Positions 9,077-16,881 of a stretch of DNA of 45,980 nucleotides are shown piece by piece (the first letter of the stretch is position 1; each line of letters starts with the position of its first letter). Below the pieces are notes generated by a model that saw nothing but the letters and a program-made list of their open reading frames with translations, was not told where the DNA came from and did no database searches. The translations under genes and the position numbers were made by a program. Origin of the DNA: a bacterium (GTDB taxonomy: Bacteria; Oederibacteriota; CAKKQC01); assembly GCA_919901855.1 (NCBI GenBank), contig CAKKQC010000033.1, positions 1 to 45,980 on the forward strand, written 5' to 3'.

Positions 9077-9121
9077 GGGGACAGTCTTTCGATTCTCCTG
9101 GAGAATCGAAAGACTGTCCCC
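9077..9121. repeat. 21-bp perfect palindrome, GGGGAC...GTCCCC family (element A)
   Basis: Bases 9077-9097 pair perfectly with 9101-9121 around a three-base loop. The element fills the gap between two convergent genes, one base after the TGA of the Roadblock gene and five bases from the stop of the phosphoesterase gene. It could terminate transcription in both directions, but there is no T-run. Its GGGGAC/GTCCCC feet and GATTCT...GGAGAATC apex recur at 22175-22232, which suggests a mobile REP-like element. Confidence 0.8.
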
Positions 9122-9126
9122 GGGAG

Positions 9127-10959
9127 TTACTTCCGGACGAACGCCCCCGACCCCGCCCAGCTCTCGGGCAGATTCCACACCGGCGTCCAGTTGAAGTACG
9201 TGCCTTCCCCCGCATCCCGGTCGAAGTCGTAGAGGTTGGCACAGACGCGCAGGGCCGTCCACGGCCTGTCCGGTCCTTCCTGGAGGGACTCCACGGGGAA
9301 CGCGATCTCGGCCGAGTAGCCGTCTCCGCTCCAGACGCACGCGGCCTGGAAACCTTTGGGCATCCATTCGGCGCCCCAGATGACCGAGTCCTTCGCCCGT
9401 TTCGCCGGGCTCAGGAAGCAGTAGGCCCACTTGGACGGCGCCGCCGGTGTCCAGTCCCGGGCGGGCCACGCCTGGATGCCGACGTTCACGCCGTCCTGGT
9501 CCCATGGATTGACCCTCGGGACCGACACCATCGAGTCGTCGGTCATGCGCACGGCGGCGTAGACGAACTTGTCGTCGTAGCGGATGGCGAACCGGAACGA
9601 GCCGTCCCGCGGCCCCTGCCAGAGACCCGCAGCCGGATGCCCGGCGGGCGCGAGGCAAGCCTGCGGCAGGTCGCCCCACTCGTCGAGCCTTCCATCGACG
9701 ACGACGGGCTGCGGGGCGCGCGCGGCGGGGGCGGGCTGCACGACCACGATGGCACCATCTCCCGAGAACGCGCGCTCCTTGCGTCCCTCCGGCGTGGCGC
9801 CGATCCGCCACCGGTACGGGATCCGGGGCAGGCCCGCCACGGCCACGGGGGCTGGCGCCTTCAGGACGGCCTCGATGAACCCGGTCGTCCCCGGCGCGAC
9901 GACCGAACGCTCCGGGGCCTTCGCGACGGCGAACGGTCCCGTCGCGCCCAGGTCCACGGTGACGACCATCGGCAGCGCGGACTCGTTCCGGGCGGACCAC
10001 TTCATCGCGATCGTGTCCAACTGGCCGGCTTCGGTGACCAGCGCCGTCTCCTGCACGGGAGGGTGCAGTTGCCGGTCCAGGTCGCGCTCCGCGGGCACGA
10101 CCACGTCCTCGTCCACGACGCCGCTCAGGAGGATATTCGCGATCCGGGGTTCCCCCGCGGGGACCGTGACCATGACGAACTGGTCGAACTCGCCGATGGA
10201 GGCGTTGTCCGGGTTGATCCCGCCGCCGGTCACGCCGAGCATGAAGTACTTCATTCCATTGCGCACGTACTTCGTGTATTGGTGGGTGTGGCCGGCGAAA
10301 ACCGTGTACTTCATCCCCGTGAGCGCGGCCTCGATCTTCCTGAAGTTCCCCTGGTCCTGGGCCACCCACATGGGCTTGTGCTGGAATATGAAGGTCCACC
10401 GGGCTTCCCGGTTCTTCGCGATCGCGTCGGCGAAATAGGCGGTCTGGGAGTCCCCGATCTGCCACTCCTTGCCGTCTTCGGTGCAGATGACGAGAAAGAG
10501 GAGATCCCGGTAGCGGAAATGGTAGTAGGTGCGTCCGAACCGCTTCTTCCACAGTTCGGCCTGGATCGCGTTCCTGATGTCGTGGTTCCCGACCGTGTAG
10601 AAGAAGGGAGCCTCGAGTTTGGCGATCTCGGCCTGGACTTCGTCCCAGTCCCGGTTCAGGAAGCTCCGGTCCTCGGAATACCCGGTGATGAAATCGCCGA
10701 TGGACATCACGAACTGGGGCTGCAGGAGGTTGATCTTGGCGATGGCGTCCGGGAATATCCCCGGCCGGTTCCCCCCGTTGCGGTCCGACAGGATAGCGAA
10801 CCGGACGGGCCCGGCGTCGTTCCGGATGTCGAGGCTCGTCCACGGGTTCGGCGGCGTCCCAGCCTCGATAACGAGCCCGCCGTCCGCGGCCGGGGCAGTT
10901 CCTGCCGCCAGCATGAGCATCCCTGCGATGTACCCGAGGATGAGTCCCTGCTTCATCAT
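9127..10959 (-). CDS. Exported calcineurin-like metallophosphoesterase with C-terminal CBM9/DOMON-like domain
   Basis: Predicted secreted or periplasmic phosphoesterase of 610 residues. A signal peptide occupies about residues 1-25 (MMKQGLILGYIAGMLMLAAG). The metal-binding motifs appear in order: SDRNGG, SIGDFITG, TVGNHD, FQHKPMW and AGHTHQY. The middle part (about 310-410) resembles an Ig-like linker. From about residue 415 (PVVVDGRLDEWGD) to the end there is a CBM9/DOMON-type beta sandwich, often a sugar- or surface-binding module. ATG 10959 is chosen because GAGGTG lies just upstream and the signal peptide starts there; an ATG at 10980 would add seven residues. It lies downstream of priA, separated by palindrome C. 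The substrate cannot be told from the sequence. Confidence 0.85.
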   Translation of the reverse strand: MMKQGLILGYIAGMLMLAAGTAPAADGGLVIEAGTPPNPWTSLDIRNDAGPVRFAILSDRNGGNRPGIFPDAIAKINLLQPQFVMSIGDFITGYSEDRSFLNRDWDEVQAEIAKLEAPFFYTVGNHDIRNAIQAELWKKRFGRTYYHFRYRDLLFLVICTEDGKEWQIGDSQTAYFADAIAKNREARWTFIFQHKPMWVAQDQGNFRKIEAALTGMKYTVFAGHTHQYTKYVRNGMKYFMLGVTGGGINPDNASIGEFDQFVMVTVPAGEPRIANILLSGVVDEDVVVPAERDLDRQLHPPVQETALVTEAGQLDTIAMKWSARNESALPMVVTVDLGATGPFAVAKAPERSVVAPGTTGFIEAVLKAPAPVAVAGLPRIPYRWRIGATPEGRKERAFSGDGAIVVVQPAPAARAPQPVVVDGRLDEWGDLPQACLAPAGHPAAGLWQGPRDGSFRFAIRYDDKFVYAAVRMTDDSMVSVPRVNPWDQDGVNVGIQAWPARDWTPAAPSKWAYCFLSPAKRAKDSVIWGAEWMPKGFQAACVWSGDGYSAEIAFPVESLQEGPDRPWTALRVCANLYDFDRDAGEGTYFNWTPVWNLPESWAGSGAFVRK

Positions 10960-11006
10960 GCCACCTCGCTCCGATGTCATTCCGCGAGGCCCATTCTACC
11001 AGCAGA

Positions 11007-11051
11007 GGGGACACGCGTTCGGTGATCCCGAGGAACCGAACGGGTGTCCCC
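11007..11051. repeat. GGGGACAC palindrome overlapping the priA stop codon (element C)
   Basis: Bases 11007-11023 pair with 11035-11051 with one mismatch, leaving an 11-base loop. The right foot GTGTCCCC runs into the priA stop codon (TAG, 11053-11051 on the minus strand). It shares the GGGGAC/GTCCCC feet with elements A and B but has a different stem sequence. It lies between priA and the phosphoesterase gene on the same strand and may attenuate transcription. Confidence 0.75.
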
Positions 11052-13051
11052 TAAGACATCACGTTAAGGGGATCGGGGTCGACGTGGAGACGGACCTTGG
11101 ACGAGACGGGCCACCGGGCGAACTCCGCGAGGGCGGCATGGGCCGCCTCCCGCAGGGCGGCCATGTTCTGTCCGCGCAGGACCAGGTGCTGGCGGTGGCG
11201 CTTGGCGACGACAGCGGGGGTGCAGGGCGCGGGGCCGAGCAGCACCGCCTTGGGCGGCAGATGCCGGCACAGGCACTCGGTCAGCCGTTTCGCGGCCTCG
11301 CCGGCCAGCGACAAGGTGCCCGCCGCGAGTCGGAACCGGATGATCCGCCCGTAGGGCGGGTAGTGAAGCGCCTTCCGTAGCGCGGACTCGGCCCCGTACA
11401 TCTCCCAGTAATCGTGATCCGCGGCGGCCCGGATCACGGGATGGTCGGGCGAGTACGTTTGGATGATGACCCGGCCCTGCACCGCCCGGCGGCCCGCGCG
11501 GCCGGCGACCTGGGTCAGGAGTTGGAACGTGCGCTCGGCGGCCCGGAAGTCCGGCATGTCGAGCGAGGCGTCGGCGAGGATGACGCCGACGAGCGTAAGA
11601 CGCGGAAAGTCGAGGCCCTTGGCGATCATCTGGGTCCCGATCAGGATGTCGCTCGACGCGAACAACTCGAGGAGCTCGCCGTGCGCCTCGCGACGCCGGG
11701 TCGTGTCCTGGTCCATGCGCACGAGCCGGGCTTCGGGGATGAGGTCGCGCACCGCCGATTCCACGCGTTCGGTGCCCAGCCCGACGGCGCGCAGGGCCCC
11801 CCCCGCGCAGGTCGGGCACTGGCGGGGCACGGCGACGGCCGTGTTGCACCAGTGGCACAGGAGTCTCCCCTCGGCCGCGTGCAGGACGAGGTTCGTCGAG
11901 CACCGGGCGCACCGCGGCACGTGGCCGCACGAGGTGCACAGCAGGACCGGGGCGAACCCGCGGCGGTTCAGGAACAGGAGGGCCTGCTCGCCCCGGGCCA
12001 CGGTCTCCTCCAGGGCCCGGGCCAGCGGCGCGCTCAGGGCCTGCGTCGACGCGACCCCCTTCATCGAGACGAGCTCGACCCGCGGGAGCGGCGTGCCGTC
12101 CACGCGCTCGGGAAGCTCGAGGAGGGTCATCCGGCCGGCCTTCGCCTGCGCCGCGACCTCGAGCGAGGGCGTGGCGGAGCCGAGGACGACCGGGCACGAC
12201 GCCAGTTTCGCGCGCTCGAGCGCGCAGTCCCGGGCGTGGTAGAGGGGCGCGGTCTCCTCCTGCTTGTATGCGGGCTCGTGCTCCTCGTCCACGACGATGA
12301 GGCCCAGCGCCGTCACGGGCGCGAAGACCGCGGACCGCGCGCCCACGACGATCCGGGGGCCGCGCCGGGCCTCGTCGAGGGCCTTGCCCCGGTCGGCGCC
12401 CGTGAGCCGGCTGTGGAGGACGACGACTTTGATGCCGAACCGGGCCCGGAACCACGCCACGATCTGGATCGCGAGCGAGATTTCGGGAACGAGCACGATC
12501 GTGCTCCGGCCCGCCTCGAGGACGAGCCCGGCCGCGCGCAGGTAGACCTCGGTCTTTCCGCTCCCCGTGATGCCGTGGAGGAGGAACGACTCGAACCGGC
12601 GGGTGGCCACGGCGGTGGCGATGGCCCGCAGGGCGGCGTCCTGGGCGGGGTTGAGCGTCCGGGGAACCTCCAGCGACCCCGGCGCGGGTTCCGGCAGGAC
12701 CGCAGGCGCCGCCCTTTCCCTCTTATAGATATGGCGCGCTGCCTCGGGCCACGCAGTCCTGAGGACGGCCCCCCGAGGGGCCAGGTAGTACTCGCCGACC
12801 CAGTGCAGGAACCGCATGGCGGCCTCGTCGTAGTAGGGGGCCTCGTCGAGCACCCGGGTCACGGGCTTGATCGACATCCCCTCCGGGGCCCGGTCGGAAA
12901 GCGCGGTGACCAGGGCGATGACCCGGGAGCCGCGGACGGGGACTTCGACCCGGACACCGGGCCGCACGGTACCGGCCAGCGCGTCCGGAATCCCGTACGT
13001 CAGCTCATGGTCGATGGCCTGCGGGAGCAGGACGGAGGCGTACCGCGGCAT
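11051..13051 (-). CDS. priA: Primosomal protein N' (PriA replication-restart helicase)
   Basis: PriA recognises stalled forks and loads the replicative helicase. Visible features: N-terminal DNA-binding part from MPRYASVLLPQAIDHELTYG; Walker A GITGSGKTEVYL (about 159-170); Walker B VDEEHEPAYK (about 251-260); paired zinc-binding motifs CTSCGHVPRCARC and CHWCNTAVAVPRQCPTC (about 367-417); and the C-terminal helicase segment IGTQMIAKGLDFPRLTLVGV with QVAGRAGR. At 666 residues it is somewhat shorter than the E. coli protein (about 730). ATG 13051 is chosen because family homology begins there, although the frame is open further upstream. It follows the TIM-barrel lipoprotein gene by 14 bases, so the two are probably in one operon. 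Confidence 0.96.
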   Translation of the reverse strand: MPRYASVLLPQAIDHELTYGIPDALAGTVRPGVRVEVPVRGSRVIALVTALSDRAPEGMSIKPVTRVLDEAPYYDEAAMRFLHWVGEYYLAPRGAVLRTAWPEAARHIYKRERAAPAVLPEPAPGSLEVPRTLNPAQDAALRAIATAVATRRFESFLLHGITGSGKTEVYLRAAGLVLEAGRSTIVLVPEISLAIQIVAWFRARFGIKVVVLHSRLTGADRGKALDEARRGPRIVVGARSAVFAPVTALGLIVVDEEHEPAYKQEETAPLYHARDCALERAKLASCPVVLGSATPSLEVAAQAKAGRMTLLELPERVDGTPLPRVELVSMKGVASTQALSAPLARALEETVARGEQALLFLNRRGFAPVLLCTSCGHVPRCARCSTNLVLHAAEGRLLCHWCNTAVAVPRQCPTCAGGALRAVGLGTERVESAVRDLIPEARLVRMDQDTTRRREAHGELLELFASSDILIGTQMIAKGLDFPRLTLVGVILADASLDMPDFRAAERTFQLLTQVAGRAGRRAVQGRVIIQTYSPDHPVIRAAADHDYWEMYGAESALRKALHYPPYGRIIRFRLAAGTLSLAGEAAKRLTECLCRHLPPKAVLLGPAPCTPAVVAKRHRQHLVLRGQNMAALREAAHAALAEFARWPVSSKVRLHVDPDPLNVMS

Positions 13052-13065
13052 GGGGGGCGGAGCCG

Positions 13066-13938
13066 TCAGGCTTTCGCGGAGAGGAGGCGGCGGAGGTTTT
13101 CGAGGTCCCGGGCGGCGCATTCGACCGGCGGCAGGCGCCACTCCTCCTGCTCGATGATCATCCACTCGGTGGCTGGATCGCCCGTCACGAGCGGGAGGAG
13201 GCGCGCCCAAGGGACGTCGCCCTCGCCGATGAACGCGTCGCCCTTCTTCGGGGACCATTCCTTGAGGTGCACGGTGACGGCGCGCCCGGGCCAGCGGGCC
13301 AGTTCCGCCACGGGATCGCCGCCGGAGGAGAGGCAGTTGGCCGTGTCGAGCTGGAGTATGACATCCGGGCTCGTGGCCGCCCCGAAGATGTCCCAGGGCA
13401 TCTCGCCGTTCAGGACCTGGAACTCGTTCGCGTGGGCGTGGAATCCGACCCGGAGCCCGTGCGGCTTCGCCTTTGCCGCCAGCTCGGTGAACACCGCCGC
13501 GGTCTTCTGCCACGCCGCCTTCGAGCCCCGGCGCTCCTCGTCGAGCCACGGCACGATCAGGTACCGGTTTCCGAGCGCGAGGTTGAACTCGACCGTGCGC
13601 GGGAACTCGTCGCCGAGGAGGGTGTCTAGCCCGGTGTGGGTGCCGCAGCACCGGAGACCAAGGTCGTCCTGGAGCGCCCTAAGCGCCTTCGCGTCCCGGC
13701 CGTGGTACCCGGCGTACTCGACGCCGTCGTACCCGGCCTTCGCGAGCCCCGCGAGCGTGCGGCCCAAGTCCCTGGCGCAGTCGTCGCGGACGGAGTAGAG
13801 CTGGATGCCGACGGGGATCCGCTGGCGTCCGGGCGCGACGGCGCGCAGGCATCCGGCCAGGGGGGCCAGCACCGCCGCGGCGACGGTGGATGCCGCGACC
13901 GCCGCAAACTCGCGCCGACCGATCCGGCGCGCGGTCAC
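13066..13938 (-). CDS. Tat-exported lipoprotein, xylose isomerase-like TIM barrel
   Basis: A 290-residue sugar-phosphate isomerase/epimerase-type TIM barrel. The N-terminus carries a twin-arginine motif (RRIGRREFAA) followed by a hydrophobic stretch and an LAGC lipobox, so it is probably folded in the cytoplasm, exported by Tat and lipid-anchored. Barrel motifs include VGIQLYSVRDD, YDGVEYAGY, FHAHANEF, LQLDTANC (metal-ligand Asp) and VTVHLKEW. The GTG start at 13938 overlaps the udg stop as GTGA, implying translational coupling. Such proteins are usually annotated as sugar isomerases, but the substrate is unknown. Its place between udg and priA has no obvious functional logic. Confidence 0.85.
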   Translation of the reverse strand: MTARRIGRREFAAVAASTVAAAVLAPLAGCLRAVAPGRQRIPVGIQLYSVRDDCARDLGRTLAGLAKAGYDGVEYAGYHGRDAKALRALQDDLGLRCCGTHTGLDTLLGDEFPRTVEFNLALGNRYLIVPWLDEERRGSKAAWQKTAAVFTELAAKAKPHGLRVGFHAHANEFQVLNGEMPWDIFGAATSPDVILQLDTANCLSSGGDPVAELARWPGRAVTVHLKEWSPKKGDAFIGEGDVPWARLLPLVTGDPATEWMIIEQEEWRLPPVECAARDLENLRRLLSAKA

Positions 13939-14840
13939 GCCGGCCCCGCCTTCTCCTTCGCGAGCCGCTTCTCGAGGAGCTGGAAATCCTCCTCGATCAC
14001 CTTCTTGAAGGAGCCCGCGCGCAGGCCGGCCGAGGGGTGATAGGTCGCGAGCAGGTCCGAATCCTTCCACCGGAGCCAGCGGCCCCGCAGGCGCCCGATC
14101 GGCTGGGCCGTCTGCAGCAGCGACTGCGCGGCGAAGGTGCCGAGCGCGACCAGGATCCGCGGGGCGATGATCCGGAGCTGCTCGTAGAGGTGGAGCTCGC
14201 AGGCCTCGATCTCGGGCAGCTCGGGTTTCCGGTTGCCGGGCGGCCGGCACTTGATCACGTTGCAGATGAAGACGTCGTCGCGGGAGACGCCGATGCCGGC
14301 GAGGAGCTCGTTCAGCAGGCGGCCGGCCGCGCCGACGAACGGGAGCCCCTGCTTGTCCTCCTGTTCGCCCGGGGCTTCCCCGACGAACACGATTCGGGCA
14401 TCCGAGTGCCCCGTGCCGAAGACGAAATGCTGGCGGCCCTTGCAGAGCCCGCATGACTCACAGCCCTTGATGCGCCCGTAGAGCTCGAGCAGGGCCTTGC
14501 CCCGGTCGGAGCCGTTCGGGTTCAGGATCCCGGACTCGTGCCGCTCGACGGCGGGGCGTCCGCCGCCCGGGCGGGCGGTCATGGGCCGGGGGAGCGGCAT
14601 CGCCGTCCGCAGGGCGGGCGCCGGGTACGCGGGACGCGGGATCGGGGCGGCGGCGCGAAGAACGCCCTGGGGTGGGGCCGGGGTCCGGAGGCCGGGGCGG
14701 GCGACCGCGGGAGGCACGACGGGCAACGGCGCCGTGGTGCGAAAGAGCACGTCGTCCCGCTCCTCCCACCGGGATCGCAGGAACCGCCGCAGGGACGCGA
14801 TGGCGTCATCGAGGTCCCGGTTCCGCGAGGGTTCGGCCAT
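13935..14840 (-). CDS. Family 4 uracil-DNA glycosylase (4Fe-4S)
   Basis: Removes uracil from DNA in base-excision repair. The catalytic domain covers about residues 115-295. CESCGLC supplies two cluster cysteines, and CRPPGNRKPELPEIEAC supplies the other two, as in the thermostable Udg4 family. GEAPGEQEDKQGLPFVGAAG is the active-site motif and TYHPSAG the distal His motif. An N-terminal extension of about 110 residues rich in Pro, Ala and Arg precedes the domain; it is probably disordered and is absent from typical Udg4 proteins of about 200 residues. Start ATG 14840; a TTGCGG-N18-TGTAAT promoter lies upstream. Confidence 0.93.
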   Translation of the reverse strand: MAEPSRNRDLDDAIASLRRFLRSRWEERDDVLFRTTAPLPVVPPAVARPGLRTPAPPQGVLRAAAPIPRPAYPAPALRTAMPLPRPMTARPGGGRPAVERHESGILNPNGSDRGKALLELYGRIKGCESCGLCKGRQHFVFGTGHSDARIVFVGEAPGEQEDKQGLPFVGAAGRLLNELLAGIGVSRDDVFICNVIKCRPPGNRKPELPEIEACELHLYEQLRIIAPRILVALGTFAAQSLLQTAQPIGRLRGRWLRWKDSDLLATYHPSAGLRAGSFKKVIEEDFQLLEKRLAKEKAGPA

Positions 14841-14851
14841 GGGTCGACCCG

Positions 14852-14881
14852 ATTACACCAGACGCGGTGTGGCCACCGCAA
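14852..14881 (-). promoter_or_regulatory. Predicted promoter of the udg-TIM-priA operon
   Basis: On the minus strand a TTGCGG -35 box (14881-14876) and a TGTAAT -10 box (14857-14852) are separated by 18 bases. The -10 box ends 11 bases before the udg ATG, leaving a leader of only a few bases. Confidence 0.5.
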
Positions 14882-14883
14882 CC

Positions 14884-14997
14884 GCGCGGCAGGAGCCGCG
14901 TTGGGCGGCAGGGCCGCCCTTGCGCGGCAGGAGCCGCGTTGGGCGGCGGGGCCGCCCTTGCGCGGCAGGAGCCGCGTTGGGCGGCGGGGCCGCCCCC
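14884..14997. repeat. Three tandem 38-bp repeats, each with two hairpins
   Basis: Units start at 14884, 14922 and 14960 and differ only at one or two bases. Each unit contains CGCGGC-AGGA-GCCGCG (in unit 1, 14885-14890 with 14895-14900) and then GGGCGGC-NGG-GCCGCCC (14903-14909 with 14913-14919), so the array can fold into six successive hairpins. It lies between the end of the PorV-like gene and the promoter of udg. No spacers are present, so it is not a CRISPR. Confidence 0.85.
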
Positions 14998-15010
14998 CCA
15001 GGGGGCGCGA

Positions 15011-16057
15011 TCAGAGATCCGGCCAGGTGAACAGCGGGACAGGGCGACGGGAGGGGCGGAGCCACCCGGGCGAATCCGGCCGCGCGACCTCCTCCTCGGT
15101 GGGGAAGAGGAGCCGGTCGCGCTTCACCCGCCAGTCGAGCCACGCCAGGGTCAGCGCGAACCGGTGCTCGAAGGCCACCCCGCCCACGGGGCTGCGGGCG
15201 AAGGCGTAGTCGAGCCGCACGCCGTACCATTTTCCAACGACCGCGCGCGCGCCGAACCCGGTGGCGAACAGGCCGTCCCGCAGTCCCGCCCGGAAGGTGA
15301 AGGCGGGGTGGATATCCCATTCCACGCCGCCCGAGACGTGCCGGGCGTCGTCCGAGGGGCTGTCCGCCTGGAGGACCACGAGGACGGGGTTGAGGTCGAC
15401 GGCGGCGCCGAGGACGAGCGACCGGTCGAGATTGTCGGATCCTCCCGCGACCGCGGAGCCGGTCGTGTGCCACCCGAAGCTCGTGCCCGGCAGGTCGCGG
15501 GCGACGAGCGCGGCGGAGACGCGCGGCCACGGGCGGTACAGCAGCCCGCCGTCCGCGCTGAACCCGCTCGCGAAGAGGTATCCGACGGATTCCTGGAGGT
15601 AGCGGAACGAGGCGCCCACGTCGAGCGCGGGGAACAGGCGGGCGCCGAGGGCGCCCGTGTAGACCTGGGCGGAGGCCTGCTCGACGCTTCCGGGGGTCAG
15701 GGTGTTGGCCTGCCGGAACTCGACCTCGCCGAGGTTGCGCGAGAAGATCGCGACGCCGACCACGAGCTCGGGGGTCACCCAGCCCGCCACCGCGGCATGG
15801 AGCTCGGATTCCCCGCCGGGCAGGAACCCGGTGTGGAACAGCCCCATCGCGGCGGGGTCCAGGGTCGCGAGCCCGGCGGGGTTGGCGACCGCCGCTGTCG
15901 CTTCGGCGTCGATGGCCGCGGTCCCGCCGCCGAGCGCGGGGGCCCGGGCGCCCAGGGGGAGTCTCGCGAAGGCGGCGGACGAGCGCGAGGGGTCTTCCGC
16001 GCGCGCTGCCGCGGCGGCCCACGCGCAGACCAGGATGGCAGCCACGGCGCGCCTCAT
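15011..16057 (-). CDS. PorV/PorQ-like outer-membrane beta-barrel protein
   Basis: A 348-residue exported protein with a signal peptide (MRRAVAAILVCAWAAAAARA) and the N-terminal signature of PorV-type barrels: LPLGARAPALGGGTAAI followed by AVANPAGLA. The rest alternates short amphipathic strands (for example YTGALGARLFPALDVGASFR), as expected for an outer-membrane barrel. In Bacteroidota, PorV is the shuttle protein that binds C-terminal signals of type IX secretion cargo. ATG 16057 overlaps the stop of the upstream TPR gene as ATGA. The operon also encodes a subtilase with an Ig-like C-terminal tail, a plausible partner. The family call is good; the cargo link is inference. Confidence 0.8.
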   Translation of the reverse strand: MRRAVAAILVCAWAAAAARAEDPSRSSAAFARLPLGARAPALGGGTAAIDAEATAAVANPAGLATLDPAAMGLFHTGFLPGGESELHAAVAGWVTPELVVGVAIFSRNLGEVEFRQANTLTPGSVEQASAQVYTGALGARLFPALDVGASFRYLQESVGYLFASGFSADGGLLYRPWPRVSAALVARDLPGTSFGWHTTGSAVAGGSDNLDRSLVLGAAVDLNPVLVVLQADSPSDDARHVSGGVEWDIHPAFTFRAGLRDGLFATGFGARAVVGKWYGVRLDYAFARSPVGGVAFEHRFALTLAWLDWRVKRDRLLFPTEEEVARPDSPGWLRPSRRPVPLFTWPDL

Positions 16058-16881
16058 CGGGGCCGGTCCCCCGGCCGGTCCGCCAGCGCGGCGGCCTCGC
16101 CGTTCCCGGGATCCCGGTCGAGCGCGCGCCGGGCGCACGCGGCGGCCCGCGCCCGCTGGCCGGCCCGGTCGAGCGCGCGCGCCGCCTTGAGCCAGCGGGG
16201 CGCCGAGCCTTCATCCAGCCCGGCCGCGATCTCGAAGGCGTTGGCGGCCATCCCGGGGCGCTTCGTGGCGGCGAAGAGGTCGCCGAGCCGGTCGTGGATC
16301 TCGGCGTTGTCCCCCGCGCACCGCATCGCCCGTCCCAGCGCGCGTTCCGCGGCGGCGGGGTCCCCGAGCCGGCGGTCCGCTTCGGCGAGGCGGGTCCACA
16401 GCCCCGCCAGCCCCGGCGCGGCGTCGAGGGCCGCCTGCCAGGCGGCCTTCGCCTCGCGCACCCGGCCGGCGGCGAGCAGGGCGTCCCCGGGCCTGGTCAG
16501 CTCGACGAGCCCGGGAGGCTCGTCCAGCCCGATGACCCGCGCGACGCCGGGCCGGCGGGAGAGCCTTACTTCCCTCGCGTCGCGGCCGGGCCGCGCGCAA
16601 CGCCGCCAGAGCTCCAGGTAGTTGTCGCTGGAAGCCGGCGTCCACGCCGGCGGGGGAAGGCACGGGGCTTCCGTCCGGATCGCGCCGATGCCGAGGGCGG
16701 CGAGCCGCTGGCGCAGTTCGACGACGTCCCGGGACCTCGAGGCGAGGTCGCGCAGGGTCGCGGCCTCGCGCGGCAGGACCAGCGCCCGGGCGGGCAGGAG
16801 GACGCGGCGGAAACTCCAGGCACCGGCGGCCGCCGCGAGGCAGAGCGCGATCAGCGCGCGACGACGATGCGCTTTACGCAC
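16054..16881 (-). CDS. TPR-repeat protein with N-terminal signal or anchor
   Basis: A 275-residue protein. A basic N-terminus (MRKAHRRRALIALCLAAAAGAW) forms a signal peptide or membrane anchor. The C-terminal half (about 140-265) holds tetratricopeptide repeats such as GRVREAKAAWQAALDAAPG and GDPAAAERALGRAM. The only reasonable start is GTG 16881, which overlaps the end of the subtilase gene by 31 bases. The middle region (about 30-130) has no recognised domain. It is sandwiched between the subtilase and the PorV-like barrel and could be an accessory factor. Confidence 0.7.
   Translation of the reverse strand: MRKAHRRRALIALCLAAAAGAWSFRRVLLPARALVLPREAATLRDLASRSRDVVELRQRLAALGIGAIRTEAPCLPPPAWTPASSDNYLELWRRCARPGRDAREVRLSRRPGVARVIGLDEPPGLVELTRPGDALLAAGRVREAKAAWQAALDAAPGLAGLWTRLAEADRRLGDPAAAERALGRAMRCAGDNAEIHDRLGDLFAATKRPGMAANAFEIAAGLDEGSAPRWLKAARALDRAGQRARAAACARRALDRDPGNGEAAALADRPGDRPR

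Noticed and set aside
9077-9121. Classic intrinsic terminator
   Set aside because: The stem is far longer than usual, there is no T-run on either strand and the feet recur in other elements, so a REP-like repeat is the better primary call, though it may still stop transcription.
6903-9194. 763-codon plus-strand open frame across the GTPase and Roadblock genes
   Set aside because: It is an out-of-frame shadow rich in Arg, Gly and Pro; the two real genes occupy the other frames with clear motifs.
13052-13651. Upstream extension of priA to 13651
   Set aside because: It overlaps the TIM-barrel gene out of frame and lacks PriA homology; the family N-terminus starts at ATG 13051.
11414-13798. 794-codon plus-strand open frame opposite priA and the TIM-barrel gene
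   Set aside because: Antisense shadow with no domain; the minus-strand genes are well-recognised families.
14884-14997. Possible CRISPR array
   Set aside because: The 38-base units are directly tandem with no spacers and there are no cas genes.
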